64,000 nucleotides of DNA from Ctena decussata (lineage: Eukaryota > Mollusca > Bivalvia > Lucinida > Lucinidae). Below the pieces are notes generated by a model, which worked only from the letters and a program-made list of their open reading frames with translations, was not told the origin of the DNA and made no database searches. The position numbers and the translations under genes are program-made. Shown here in pieces: positions 13,801 to 25,800 of the stretch. Location of the stretch: assembly GCA_963989385.1 (NCBI GenBank), contig OZ022502.1, forward strand, positions 12,945,001 to 13,009,000, given 5' to 3'. The first letter of the stretch is position 1, and each line of letters opens with the position of its first letter.

Positions 13801-16800
13801 GCTCTTAACAATCGATTAACGCGGGTCAAAAACCGTTAGAAACAGCGTTTTCGATTGCAAATTGGGGACAATTTGCAATCGAAAACGCTGTTTCTAATGG
13901 TTTTTGACCCGCGTTTGTCGACTGCATGAGCGTTTTCGATTGCCTCCTACCCGGTGTGCTGCTGGTGTCATATTAAAATTTGAACCTGTTGAAAAAATGA
14001 CCCAACTGGCCACTTTTCAATGTTGAATATCGACCCATAGAGCATTTTTCAGTGTTGAAAATTGACCTGGGTCAAGTTTCAACATTGAGAATTGACGCGT
14101 GGGGTCATGTTTTCACGGGGTCAAAATTTAATGTTATCCGGCTCAAGAACCTCGAGGCGAATACCCCATCATTTAAAGTTTACATTGTAGTATACAAATC
14201 AGTTTTCCCGATTCAATATGATTTATATTTGATGTGACGCAAAGGATGTAAATTTTTATCAGGTTTGGCAACGTCGAAATCTACAGTCACATTGGACGCT
14301 TCAATGGATATATATATAGCCGTTCACTATTCTAAACAGTGAGTTTAGTCTTTAGTCAATAGCCGATAGCAGCATTAGTTGTACTAGTCCAGTAGGACCC
14401 TTTCGAAAAGTTGGACGGACACACGGCGCCAAGTGTGTGCGGCTATGGTTACGTACCGCTGAGCCACTTGGGGAACGTCGTTAGGAGAATCCAAACTGAA
14501 CTGAACTTTCGAAAAGACAAAAATTAAAAATGTCTAAGGTTAACACACATGCGCCAGGTAAGAAAGGGCATTTTTTCAGCGAAGCAGACAAATCAATTTC
14601 AATGATTCAACGAAGCTAAATAAGCCTTTAGTCTTCAGAGGGCTTGAATATTTCCCCCAAAACGTTCCAGGACCCAATTTTTCCAGAAAAAATACCCAGG
14701 ACAGGTCACATAACCAAGATGGCAAACATTTATTATGGTTAAAAATTTCAAAAATCTTCTCCCCCAGAACCACGCCGGGCCGCGTAGCGCAATCGGTAGG
14801 GCACCTGACTCATAAGTCAGAGGTCCTGGGTTCGAAACCCGGTCTGGCCACATACTTTCGTTTCTCCTCCCGCTGATTCAAGAAGGGCAGTTGTCAGTTA
14901 CTGGCGAGAGTATGTGCACTTAGTACTGGTTAACCGCTTAGGAGGTCTAAGCCTGCTCAGGAATAGTGTGGTTAGGTTAACTGACCGTCCCGACATGACC
15001 TTAGCTGTTTACCGTGGACGTTAAGCATCAAATCAACCAATTCTCCCACAGAACCACAAATCCTATGATCTTGAAACTTAGCATGTCGCATCAAGGACTC
15101 AAAAGCTCAACAAAATTTATATAAATGATGACCCTGGGATGACCTTGATCTGTTTTACGGCAAGGTCAACTTTTGAGTCAGTTAGGTTTTTCTATAGGAA
15201 AAAGTGAAAAAAGTTGATTTTTTTAGAAACAATGCAGTCTGCTACCTGAAAGTTTGTAGATGCAGACAACTAATTAGGTAAATGAAGCTTTAGTGAGTAT
15301 TCATGGTAAAGGTCATATCTTCACCTGGGCCTAAGGCCATTTACATTGAAAAATTAAAACTCGTTTTTTTTATATAAACTTGACCATCATGAAATATTTC
15401 CGCGCTTGCGCGGGCTCTTTTCTAGTTTACTTTAAATGAAGGCGTTGGGATTATTGGTAAAAATCTTAAGTGGCAAGTAACAACGTAATCACTTTGGTAT
15501 GTGGTCGAAAAAAGGGAATCAATCAAGTATATCCATTGCATCGAGTTTAGTTTCCTACGATATTTTGTACATGGTTGCGAGTGAAACAATTGTTCCATTT
15601 AATATATGGGATTTATAAACCGAGGGAGGTCTAAAGATCCGGCAAAGAAACGAGTCCGAATGGGAGCAGAAAGGGTGGAGAGATAGAGCATCGGACTCTG
15701 GAGTGTTGTCAGTTCCCCGAGGCGTAACCGGACCCCCTTCCCGTTATCGATACCCCCTGGCGTTATTGGAAGCCCGGAGTCTTATGGATTCCCTAGGAGA
15801 TTCTTAAAGGAATTACTGATCGAATCCCCTGTATGATAGATGGTGAATTGTTTAAACAGTCTGTACACACATTATGAAAGTACCCATGCACACATTCTGA
15901 AAGAATACAGTTACACTCTATATGCACATTATGAAGCATACAGTAACTGGTTCCTCATTTCGGTTATCGATAACTGTTACATGCAAAGTAATGTTTTCCA
16001 TCACAACTTGTTAAATATTTCCAGAATACAGAAAATTCTCTATAAATCCAGAATAAAAAAATGAATAGTTTAAAAGTGCGGTAATATCTTTCCAAAACGT
16101 TTTCAAATTTGTTACCAGGTGGCCTATATCTTTTTATATAATGTAAACACATAAAATAATCAAGTGCAACTGTAAAAAAATGTGTGGCGGCTCACAAACC
16201 ATATCTTTTTTGCTACAATTGTTTCGCTACAATTTCAACCTTAAGGTGTATATGGATACACCTCCATGCTTTCCCATTTTTTAAAGGAAGACAACTTTTG
16301 TGACTTCCTGTTTGCTTTCCATGTATAAGTAAACTCTCCAAAACGTGGAACCAATTCTTCATTCTTAGGCCCGATTTCACGTCGCAGTTGTAGAACTCAT
16401 TTTAATTAGTCCGTGGTTTATTTTACCGTAAGGCGCAATGTAAAATTTTGTTGTTCCGAATGCTAATTCGTGTACTAAGCTCGACGTGACATCGGGCCTA
16501 AAAGTCGATCTTAGTCGAAAAGAGAGGCGAAACTGAAAATAGACAAAGTTATTTCCCTTGAAAATGTATGCATTCACATTAAATATGAAACATGGTTATT
16601 CTAAATGAAGCGAAAAAGTGTGGGTTGTATTTCATTTAAATCAGAATTATAATATGGCTTAGATCAGAGACCATAACTACAATGTAATATGAATTATATT
16701 TTAGCCTGCTGTTATTTTTAATATGAATTGTATTTTAGCCTGCTGTTATTTTTTTTCATAAAACTCGTGTCTTAGCATTTCTTTATGAAATCATTTAATT

Positions 16801-19800
16801 TGACAAAATTCAGCAGTAATGCCTCAAAAGAGAGCCTAGCTATCAAAATTCAGTCTTATTAAACTGAGAGTGATATACTCTCAGAGATTCAATTAGTGTT
16901 ATATTAAATGTCAAAAGAAAAACATTTGTAATCCACATTTGAAATCATGAATAAACGCATAACGTTTTCAAACATTATACGTGAGATAGGAACTCTAGTG
17001 CACCCACGGAACTTAGTAAAAATCATTGACATAGAACATTCGAAGAAAAGATCGGATATGTGGAATATGCTTCTCAGGAATAATCCTGAACTATTTGATG
17101 AATGTTCAAACACACTGGCAATGAGCTTATGTCATGCAGTCTTAATATTATCTGAAATTAAAGCAGAAGCTAAGGAAACAATAACCTGTTGACTGCAAGA
17201 CCTTTTGACAGAACTGTCCAATCCATTAAAAGTTAAGGACTTCAAAAAAAGGTATTATCATGCTTTTAAGCCATTCGTTTTTTTTTTCTGGATTAATAGA
17301 CAATTTTCTGTATTCTGGAAATATTTAACAAGTGAACAATGATTACAGCAGTGATAGAAAACGTTACTTCGACAGTTATCGACAACAGAAATCAGTAACT
17401 GTATGCTTCATAATGTGCACACAGAGTGTAACTGTATTCTTTCATAATGTGCGTGTATGCTTTCATAATGTGTGTACAAGGTTTTAAACAATTCATCATC
17501 TATGATACAGTGTGATCTTTGTTCGTCCTGGATGATAAGGTGAGTTTTTCATTAACAGTCTAACAACTTATTACTATATATAATGAATTAACTGAATAAT
17601 CACGTGCCACAGGGGGTTCGATCAGTAATTGCTTTGTAAATCTCCTGGGGAACTGATGACACTCCGGGGCTCCAATAACGCCAGGGGGTATCGTAACTGG
17701 GCTGGGGTCCGATAACGCCTCGGGGGTCCGATGCTCCAAGAGCTATGAGCTGAATGATACGTTTCTATTTGCACATTGCGGGGAGTGTGTTATAAAAAGC
17801 AATGCACTCCCACACAAAATTGCACAAATCATGTCCGCATGCCAGAAATACACACCAAAAGTTGTTCTAGGTTTGACATTGTGTAATTCAGAGTCTGTTG
17901 GTTTCTTAAGGTCATAATATAAACGTATCCATACCAATTTTAGTGCGACAGACGCGCGTTTCTGTAATTAACTTCTTCAGTGTCGCTAAGCCCCAAAAGT
18001 TTGAAAGAAAAGAGATGATGGGCAGGTCTCGGCAGGCAACTAAGGTAGCTTCGACGTTGTTCTATAGCTGCAATTGTTAGAGTGGTGAAAAAAATATAAA
18101 CTTGGGAAAGTAGTTCTAAAAGCCGGTAACCAGCCGTACACTGATAACCAATTTCGAACATCATGGTGACGAAGTCGAAATAAGTCCCAGCGGCGAACTG
18201 GGAAATAGCATATTTACATTTGTATATTGACAAGAAATCCTTGTATTTTTTTTTCGCAAAGAATGTTATATAATAACAATAGGCAAGTCTCTACACTCTC
18301 TGTTTTTTTGTGATTTTTTTTTCAAATAAACATGTTTTGGTGTTTTAATGGAGAATCTACTTCACCATACTTCTTTGTACTCCTCTATTTTGCTTTTTTC
18401 TTGGATTTTTGTCAGATGCGGCGAATACACTTAAATTTGCCCATTACTACAATAGTCACATGGTCTTACAAAAGGAACCACAGCGGGCTGTTTTATGGGG
18501 TTACGCTACAACAATTGGAGACAGTGTAAGTGTTGCGCTTAATGGTAGCGAGGTTGCTCATGCTACCGTCACTAATAACACAGAGGGCGCTGGTGGTATC
18601 TGGATGACCAAACTTCCTGCTCAGAAAGCTGGTGGACCATATACGATCGCTATTTCATCACATGATGGTAACGTGACTCTTACGGATGTACTGTTTGGGG
18701 ATGTCTGGGTGTGTTCTGGTCAGAGTAATATGGCCTTTACAATGGCTCGTGTAAGTTTCATATACCTTTCTCAATCGTATTTTTCTTTATTGGCTACATG
18801 TTGAAGGAGAGCAGCTTTGCCGTTTTAATTGTTGCCACCATTCCCAACAGGGGTCTTCTTCAAAGCAAATAGTTTGCTCCCAGTTCATTTAAGAGTAGAA
18901 CACAATAGAAACGGATACCTTATCCAGGGAAACAAACATAAAATCGCAAAAAATCTTTCCCTTTGTAACAAAAAAAAAGCATACATCGTAAGCTGTATGC
19001 TGACGTATCTTCCATGCTGTCTTTTCTGCAAGAGTATTTTCTTGCTTTACGAGCACGTGGTCCCGAGGTTATAGAACTTTATTCATGCTCAACTTGGCTG
19101 AGCATTAAATTTTACCTGCTAATAAATAGCAAATTGTTGAAAAGTACATTTGTTTTCTTGCTCAGTTTAGCTGAGTATGAAATTTTTTCTGCTTATGAAT
19201 ATGAAAATGCTAACATTAGTTGGCATTTTCATATTTATCAGCAGAGAAAATTCATGCTCAGCTGAGTTGAGCTAGAAAACATTTTCATAACCTCAGGGCC
19301 AGTTTGCTAACATTAAATTGCCTTGATGAGGCGATTCAAATGAGATCCATGTAAATGATGGGCCTTTAGTTAATTGCGGACAGTAAATGTGAAAATCAAC
19401 TTTCTCATTTGCGAAAGGTGATCACTCTTTTTTATTGTTTAGATATCTCTGGACTTATAGATTGTGCACGTGAAAAGCAAAGACTCTAATCAGACTGCGA
19501 AGGTCTGCAGGCTGATTTTTTAGTGTCCATAAATGCTATTAGGTTCCTTTTCATGCGACATATATCATACAAAGAAAGGCCATAAGCACCAGATACAGTA
19601 AAGGAAGAACAGAAGTTCGGAAGAAAGGAAAATAAAGACAAATATTCTTGTTCTTGTTTATTGTGTGTCATAATCATATTATGCAACAGTCCGGGGACAC
19701 CGGTATTACCGCATCTCAGATAGGTAATGACATATAGTAGTGAATATAATATGTCTTTAAAGACAAACTCAGCCGAACCGCGTAGCGCAATCGGTAGGGC

Positions 19801-22800
19801 ACCTGGTCTGGCCACATACTTTCGTTTCTCCTTCCACTGATTCAAGAAGGGCAGTTGTCAGTTACTGGCGAAAGTATGTGCACTTAGTACTGGTTAACCG
19901 CTTAGGAGGTCTAAGCCTGCCCAGGAATAATGTGGTTAAATTATCTGACAGTCCCGACATGACCTTAGCTGTTTACTGTGGACGTTAGGCGACAAAGCAA
20001 AAAAAAATAAATAAAGACAAACTCAGCAGGACATTGGCCTTATTAGAACGTTCAGTATAACTACTCGGGTAAACCCGAGTTTTACCAGCTTTTCAAGTAA
20101 TTATGCAACATGCCCAATATAAGACAACCAAACACATTTTTTATGTTAAAAGGAATTAAACGATAATTGGTTTATATCAGTATGATACATATCTTGTTAT
20201 GCTTAACGGGAAGTCTGTATATTCACTGTTTCAGGTATTTAACCATAGTGAAGAGCTAGTAGAGTCTTCGCACTTCCATAATATTCGGATCTTGAAAGTT
20301 CGTCCAACCGAGTCTTCTACCACCAGACAAGATGTTACTCTGAGTATAAACTGGCAAATGCCAGGAAATGGTGCGTGCGCTGTGACTTTATATATTCCTT
20401 CTCTCTCTCTCTCTTATTAAAATAATAATATATTCGCACTTTAAAGCAATTGGACCTAAAGACGTAAAGTCTTACTGAATCCTGGCTATCCTTAAGATAC
20501 CGTACTATCCAATTACTCCAGTGCCGTAAAAATGGGACGCTTAAACAAATTATCGTTTGTACTAAACTGGAACGGTTTGGAATGCAGTAATACCTGCAAC
20601 AGATGCAGATGGAATGGCAATAAGTGTAAACCCTGATCAGAATAAAGGAGCAGTCAGATTTGCGTCTTCACGTATCTGTCACAATACTTAGAAATTTTAA
20701 AGTACTTACTGTAGGAATACCAAGATACGGTATGCTTTATTCTCCACTTTTCATGCGAAGTTTGGGGCCCAAATTTTTAAAACTACAAACTTAGGTAACG
20801 AGAAGTTTGGACTTTAAACCTATTGCACGCAGATATCACTGCCTCTTTTAGCCTGCAAATGTAAGAAGATTTTGAAATGCGAGAAAACCCTCACATTTTT
20901 AGGTTACAGATATTAGTGTTCCTGAAAACTAACGATCTTGTTAAGCCTGCGATGCTTTGAACAACTGGACTCAGAGTTTTTTTTAGTTTAAACGTTATTT
21001 TAAGTGGCAGTGTTCATTGAAATGGTAGCGATCACTCATATTACTAAAACACATCATGTGCTGTTGTTCCCATTTAATATAAAACCTTTTAAATATGTGT
21101 TTCCTACAGACAACCTAACCCCCTATTTTTCTGCCGTGTGTTTACTCTACGCCATGGAACTGGCCCCACACATCAACCGCCCCATTGGTCTAATAGAGGC
21201 AGACTGGGGCGGTACCCCGGTAGAGGCTTGGTCTTCACCTGATGCGCGATCTGCATGCGGTCATAGACAGAAAAGGTACTGACATTTAATCGATTATCTT
21301 TGTCCTCCCCCCCACACATCAACCGCCCCATTGGTCTAATAGAGGCAGACTGGGGCGGTACCCCGGTAGAGGCTTGGTCTTCACCTGATGCGCGATCTGC
21401 ATGTGGTCATAGACAGAAAAGGTACTACCATTTAATAGATTATCTTTGTCCTTCCCCCCCCCCCCCCCCCCCCCATTTTTTAGGGTTCGCTTGTCTAGTG
21501 AACTTGCAAACAGCACATCTCAAAAGTTGGTTCACTTTGTTGCAATGTCGGAAAAAATACCAGCATATGATCATATGATTCTGTCAGAATAGAATAATAA
21601 CCTACATAATAACTCAAACTTCATCGCTTGAGTTAAGCTTTCAAATACTGAGACCGTATTCACAAAGCCACTTAAGTCGTTGTTATGCTGTTGCTAAGGC
21701 TGAATATCTATAAAGGAAATTCCCTACAACTATGAAATTTGGTCTGGAGGAACAGTCTTTGTAAGACTGTTCCTCCAGAGCAAATTTCATAGTTGTAGAG
21801 AATCTCCTTCAAAGAAATTTAGCCTAAGCAACAGCATAGCAACCACTTTAGTCATTTTATGAATACGGCCCCTGGACTCTCTTTTTCACTGACTTTTTCC
21901 ATTGACACATAGATATGGCGGGTGTGCTATAGTAGGCAGGTGATGCTTATTACTCGCGAGCACCTGATCACGCCTCTGTTTTAGGGACCATGTCTGTGTA
22001 TCTAAAATATTCCGGAATTGTCAATGTTAAAATGACTTACGAGTTGGGTACTTTGACCACTTTCATTACATTGAGACAGGGAAGTTGGCAAAGGGTGAAA
22101 AGAGGCTGGTCTTTAAACGAGCTTGAGCGAGATTATTGCTCTTCAATTCGGCGTTGAAGGTTTATCGCCTTCTAACATTGTGTTAACTGCATCTAATCCC
22201 TCACCACACATGCTCGGGCAGTTATTGATTTTATATTCTTTTTCTCTCACCCCACATCCCCCACCAAAGTCTCATAACAAGTCTCAAGGGAACGAGTTTA
22301 TATGCACCTCCCGGTACCACGTCTGTCCGTCTTCTATCCATTTCAAGTAACTTGAATTTCAGGGATTTCTTGAAGTTGTTGTGTTGTTCGTTGTTCGAAT
22401 TCTCTTTATGGCTCCTGGTAGCGAGTCTGCCTTGGGATTTTTTTATTTCCTTTAGTCCAATTCTCATAAAGATGTTTCCCAAGAAACTCAACAGAACGAC
22501 TCCATAAGATGCAACTCCTGGTTTGAGAGTCTGTTCTTGTCCTCTCCAGTTAGAAGAAGACAGTTCGGGATTTGTTGATTTTGTCGACCAAACTAAATTG
22601 TATTTCAACAGGTTCATTTGACAGCCTCTTCTTTTTTCTTTCTCTGTGCACCGTAGAATTTCCTAAACCAGAAGACATTGGGATGTGGCCACACCACCTT
22701 AGTTTCCGTTTCTCGCTTGACATATTCTCCATTGATACATGTACAATTTGCGATGGTAGTATCAAAGATAAAGAAATCGATAATGGATAATGCCATTTCA

Positions 22801-22821
22801 GCGTTTTAAAAAGGAAAAAAG

Positions 22822-22874
<53 letters not shown>

Positions 22875-25800
22875 ATTGTATGTGTAACTGAGAGTGAGAG
22901 AGCATCTATTTCATTATGTAGTATCATTTTTAGTATACGTTTTCTTTCACAGAAACCCTAGGAACAACCACGTACTATGGAATGCAATGATACACCCACT
23001 ATTACCATATACTATCTATGGAGCGATTTGGTATCAAGGTATCATGGTTTATTAACGGTTCGAAGACTATATTGTTAGCTTCGGGAAACTCAACTGTAAA
23101 AACACGGCTTATGAATCTGATTCTGACTAAATCGTTGTTGCATAAAAGTAAAAAGTATGCAAAGACCAGGAACTGAAACAATCAAAATCCAAATCCAACT
23201 GCACTCTTGACATTTTGATTTATAATTGATTTCTTACTTATATCATAGCTATATACAACGTAAAACAGTTACATAAAAGCATTTATACATTAAATACCAT
23301 TTTATTTGTACACTGAGGGACTTTAAAAACGCAAAAATTAAAATTCATAAAAATTACTAATTTCTAGTGTACTAATTTAATTGAAATTTGGCAACGATGA
23401 CCATCAATATGTCAGCAAAACATGTTCAAAATTTCATATAAAAATAATAAGTAATATTAGCGCAACAGTCTATCAAATAGCAATACCCTTAGATTCTAAA
23501 GTTGCAAGTACTATCTCAATCAGTGACATGTCTAGAGACAAAGGCGACCAGTCAAACTTTGCTGCCATAAAATTGACGGTGAGGCGGGCAGTATGGACTG
23601 GGGCATTGTCTTGTTGGTATAAAAAATTTTCCTCTCTTATAATTTTGACGCACAAAGGGTATTACCGCAGGACGAAGAACATTGTTAATGTAGCGTCTTG
23701 ACGTCGGCTCGTAATTCTTCGGTGTCAACCTTTACTGTCCCAGTAGCCTGGTAACGATTTCTAAGGCGCTGAACAGTCAACAGATTGCAATTATAATGTC
23801 ATGTGACGTCAGAAACACACAGCCCGTCTTGTAACATTCCGATTTTGCCAGATCGTTCATGTTTGGACAAGCGTGGTGTGATTAATATTGTTGTAGAACT
23901 AAAGCTTAAGTGTTTTTTAGACATGTATAACTACAAGCTACATGTGAAATGGTAATTTGTTTTTCCTCATTCATTCGTGGGTACACCACGTGCAAAAAAA
24001 TTGTAAAACAATGATGCATAGCTAGTGGTGGCCAGTGCATTTAAAAATGCCGGTTTTAGATATAGATAGAAGCCGAGTGTCGTTACCAGCCGATTTTATC
24101 TGTTAAAGAAGACAAAAAATATTCTGGGTGCAAGAAAAAACGATTTTCATTTTTTGCGTTTTTAAAGTCCTTCAGTGTATAAGCATACAAAATACACACA
24201 CATATCAATACATGGTGACATATATACCATACAATATTTAAGAATTGTACATGTATATGTTTTGCAAAATTTCGCATCAGTCAAGTGCAAAAATGAGCGA
24301 AATTAAATTGCAAGGAAAAGAAACGTATTTGGGGCTTAAGATACCAGGATCATGATATTAAAGAAACCATATTTAAAATCGATATTCTAGAAAGGCAATA
24401 ACCACGAAAGGGGTCAGTGGCTGAAATTAGCAACACTGAAAGTAAAGAAAAATGGCAAGTATACATGTACACGTGTTTTTCTATACCGTTTTGCTCATAT
24501 TTTTAGGCGCATTTTTCTGGTTATAGCAATCGGTTGTGGGCAAGATGTGATATATGTATAGCTTAACCACTGACGAATCTAAGCATGCGACTATGACGTT
24601 CAACCCTTGCAAATTGTCCCAGTATGCAATGATTTAAGGGTGCCTCAGTTCAATGGAGAATCAGAACTTAAGAAAAACATAGGATAAACTTAAAGATGAC
24701 AGCATGTTGAATTTAACAGTGCAGTTCCTGTAGTGAGGTGCAATGTAACTGAGATAATTGTAGTTTTGGCTTTCGCACATGATAAGAAATGTCCTTTATC
24801 GTCAATGGTCGTAAAAACTGATGTCACGGTAGCACGAACGCTGCAATTTGATCAATCTTGAATTTTCACCTGGCAATCTATCTCGAGCGATAGGCGCTTG
24901 TATCTTGATGCAATAAAGTAACAATGAAAGCCTAATATGGAGGATTTGGCACATACAAAACTATTTTACCATTTTGCACAGTATGTGAGTCACGACACGA
25001 TAAAACCAACAAAGTGGCATGTGCACCACGCGAAGACTCAAATCAGCCTGGACAATCGCCAAATCTGATCACTGTCGTCGCTGTTGGCGTGAACGTACTG
25101 TAACTTGGACCCTAATGTACCCTTTAAGCCCACAGCGAAGAGACTGATTACACTGGACGGATGCCCAGGCTGATCTGCGTCTTCACGTGTCGCATATGCC
25201 TTTTGTTTCTTTTGTCGTGTCGGGGCTTATTTACTTATATGGGATTCAGAAGGAAGTGAAAAAACTTAATTAAAAGTATGTGAATCTGTATCCCAATATA
25301 GGGGGTGGTGGGGATGCGGGGTGAAGTGCACATTATAAAAATGTTTATAAAATATGACGAATCAAAGATAGGGACTCGAAATAAACAACCTCTCCCCCAC
25401 CCCGGATATTAAACAAGACCACAAAGTATGACTCAATAATAGAGCGTTGTAGAGTCTGGAGGATGTGCATTACGATTGCGCCCGTTCCTGTGTCGCTTCG
25501 CCTGTTCTGTGTGGAGTACTCAAATGAGCCGCGACACGAGAATACCAAAAGCGCAGACTCGAATCAGACTGGGCATCCGCCCAGTTTTATCAGAGTCTTC
25601 GCTTTGCGCTTAAAGTGTATCCAAGGGTTTAAGCTAACTCCACGCGGACAGCAAGAACTCTGATCAGACTGGGCGGATTCCCAGGTTGATCTGAATTTGC
25701 GCTGGGCGTACATGCCACTTTGTTTCCTCATGTCGCGGCTCAAATTATCACTGTTGTCTAACCGACCCGTATGTGCTCTGATTAGTCATGTAGGCCCCGT

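Larger units (their letters stand above)
9840..14390. mobile_element. ~4.55 kb TIR element, copy B (tandem)
   Basis: Begins AGTACAACTAAGGCGACT directly after the end of copy A and finishes GTTGTACTAGTCC at 14390. Order and content match copy A but indels separate them. B lacks about 230 bp corresponding to 6325-6555 and about 630 bp corresponding to 8487-9115, gains about 70 bp near 11805-11870, and gains a 185-bp MITE at 13774. Confidence 0.7.
2701..14410. mobile_element. 11.7 kb nested composite bounded by a 20-bp inverted repeat
   Basis: CTTTCGAAAACGGTCCTACT at 2701-2720 reappears inverted with few differences at 14391-14410. Between them lie a 2.0 kb TIR element (about 2715-4688) and two tandem copies of a ~5 kb TIR element. 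No transposase frame is visible. Whether the outer repeat is the end of one large transposon or a duplicated target is unresolved. Confidence 0.5.
15686..17737. mobile_element. Element with ~400-bp inverted repeat arms
   Basis: The left arm (about 15686-16068) and right arm (about 17275-17737) are inverted copies sharing GAGCATCGGA, CCCCCTGGCGTTATTGGA, TTACTGATCGAA and CAGTTACACTC. The right arm contains about 95 extra bases near 17510-17600. The 1.2 kb centre holds a small foldback (16366-16502) and an 81-codon open frame. Confidence 0.65.

Noticed and set aside
14777..14850. Functional tRNA-Met gene
   Set aside because: Anticodon and acceptor stems pair poorly, and the sequence continues directly into the SINE body shared by three other copies.
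17940..18233. 97-codon minus-strand frame upstream of exon 2
   Set aside because: No family resemblance, lies in intron 1 on the opposite strand, and nothing supports expression.
18332..18529. Possible start of SIAE in the sequence just before exon 2
   Set aside because: That Met is in the wrong frame. The frame in phase with exon 2 has no Met after the stop at 18346-18348, and a clean acceptor sits at 18415.
22231..22617. 128-codon minus-strand frame in intron 4
   Set aside because: No recognisable domain, biased composition and no supporting splice or repeat context.
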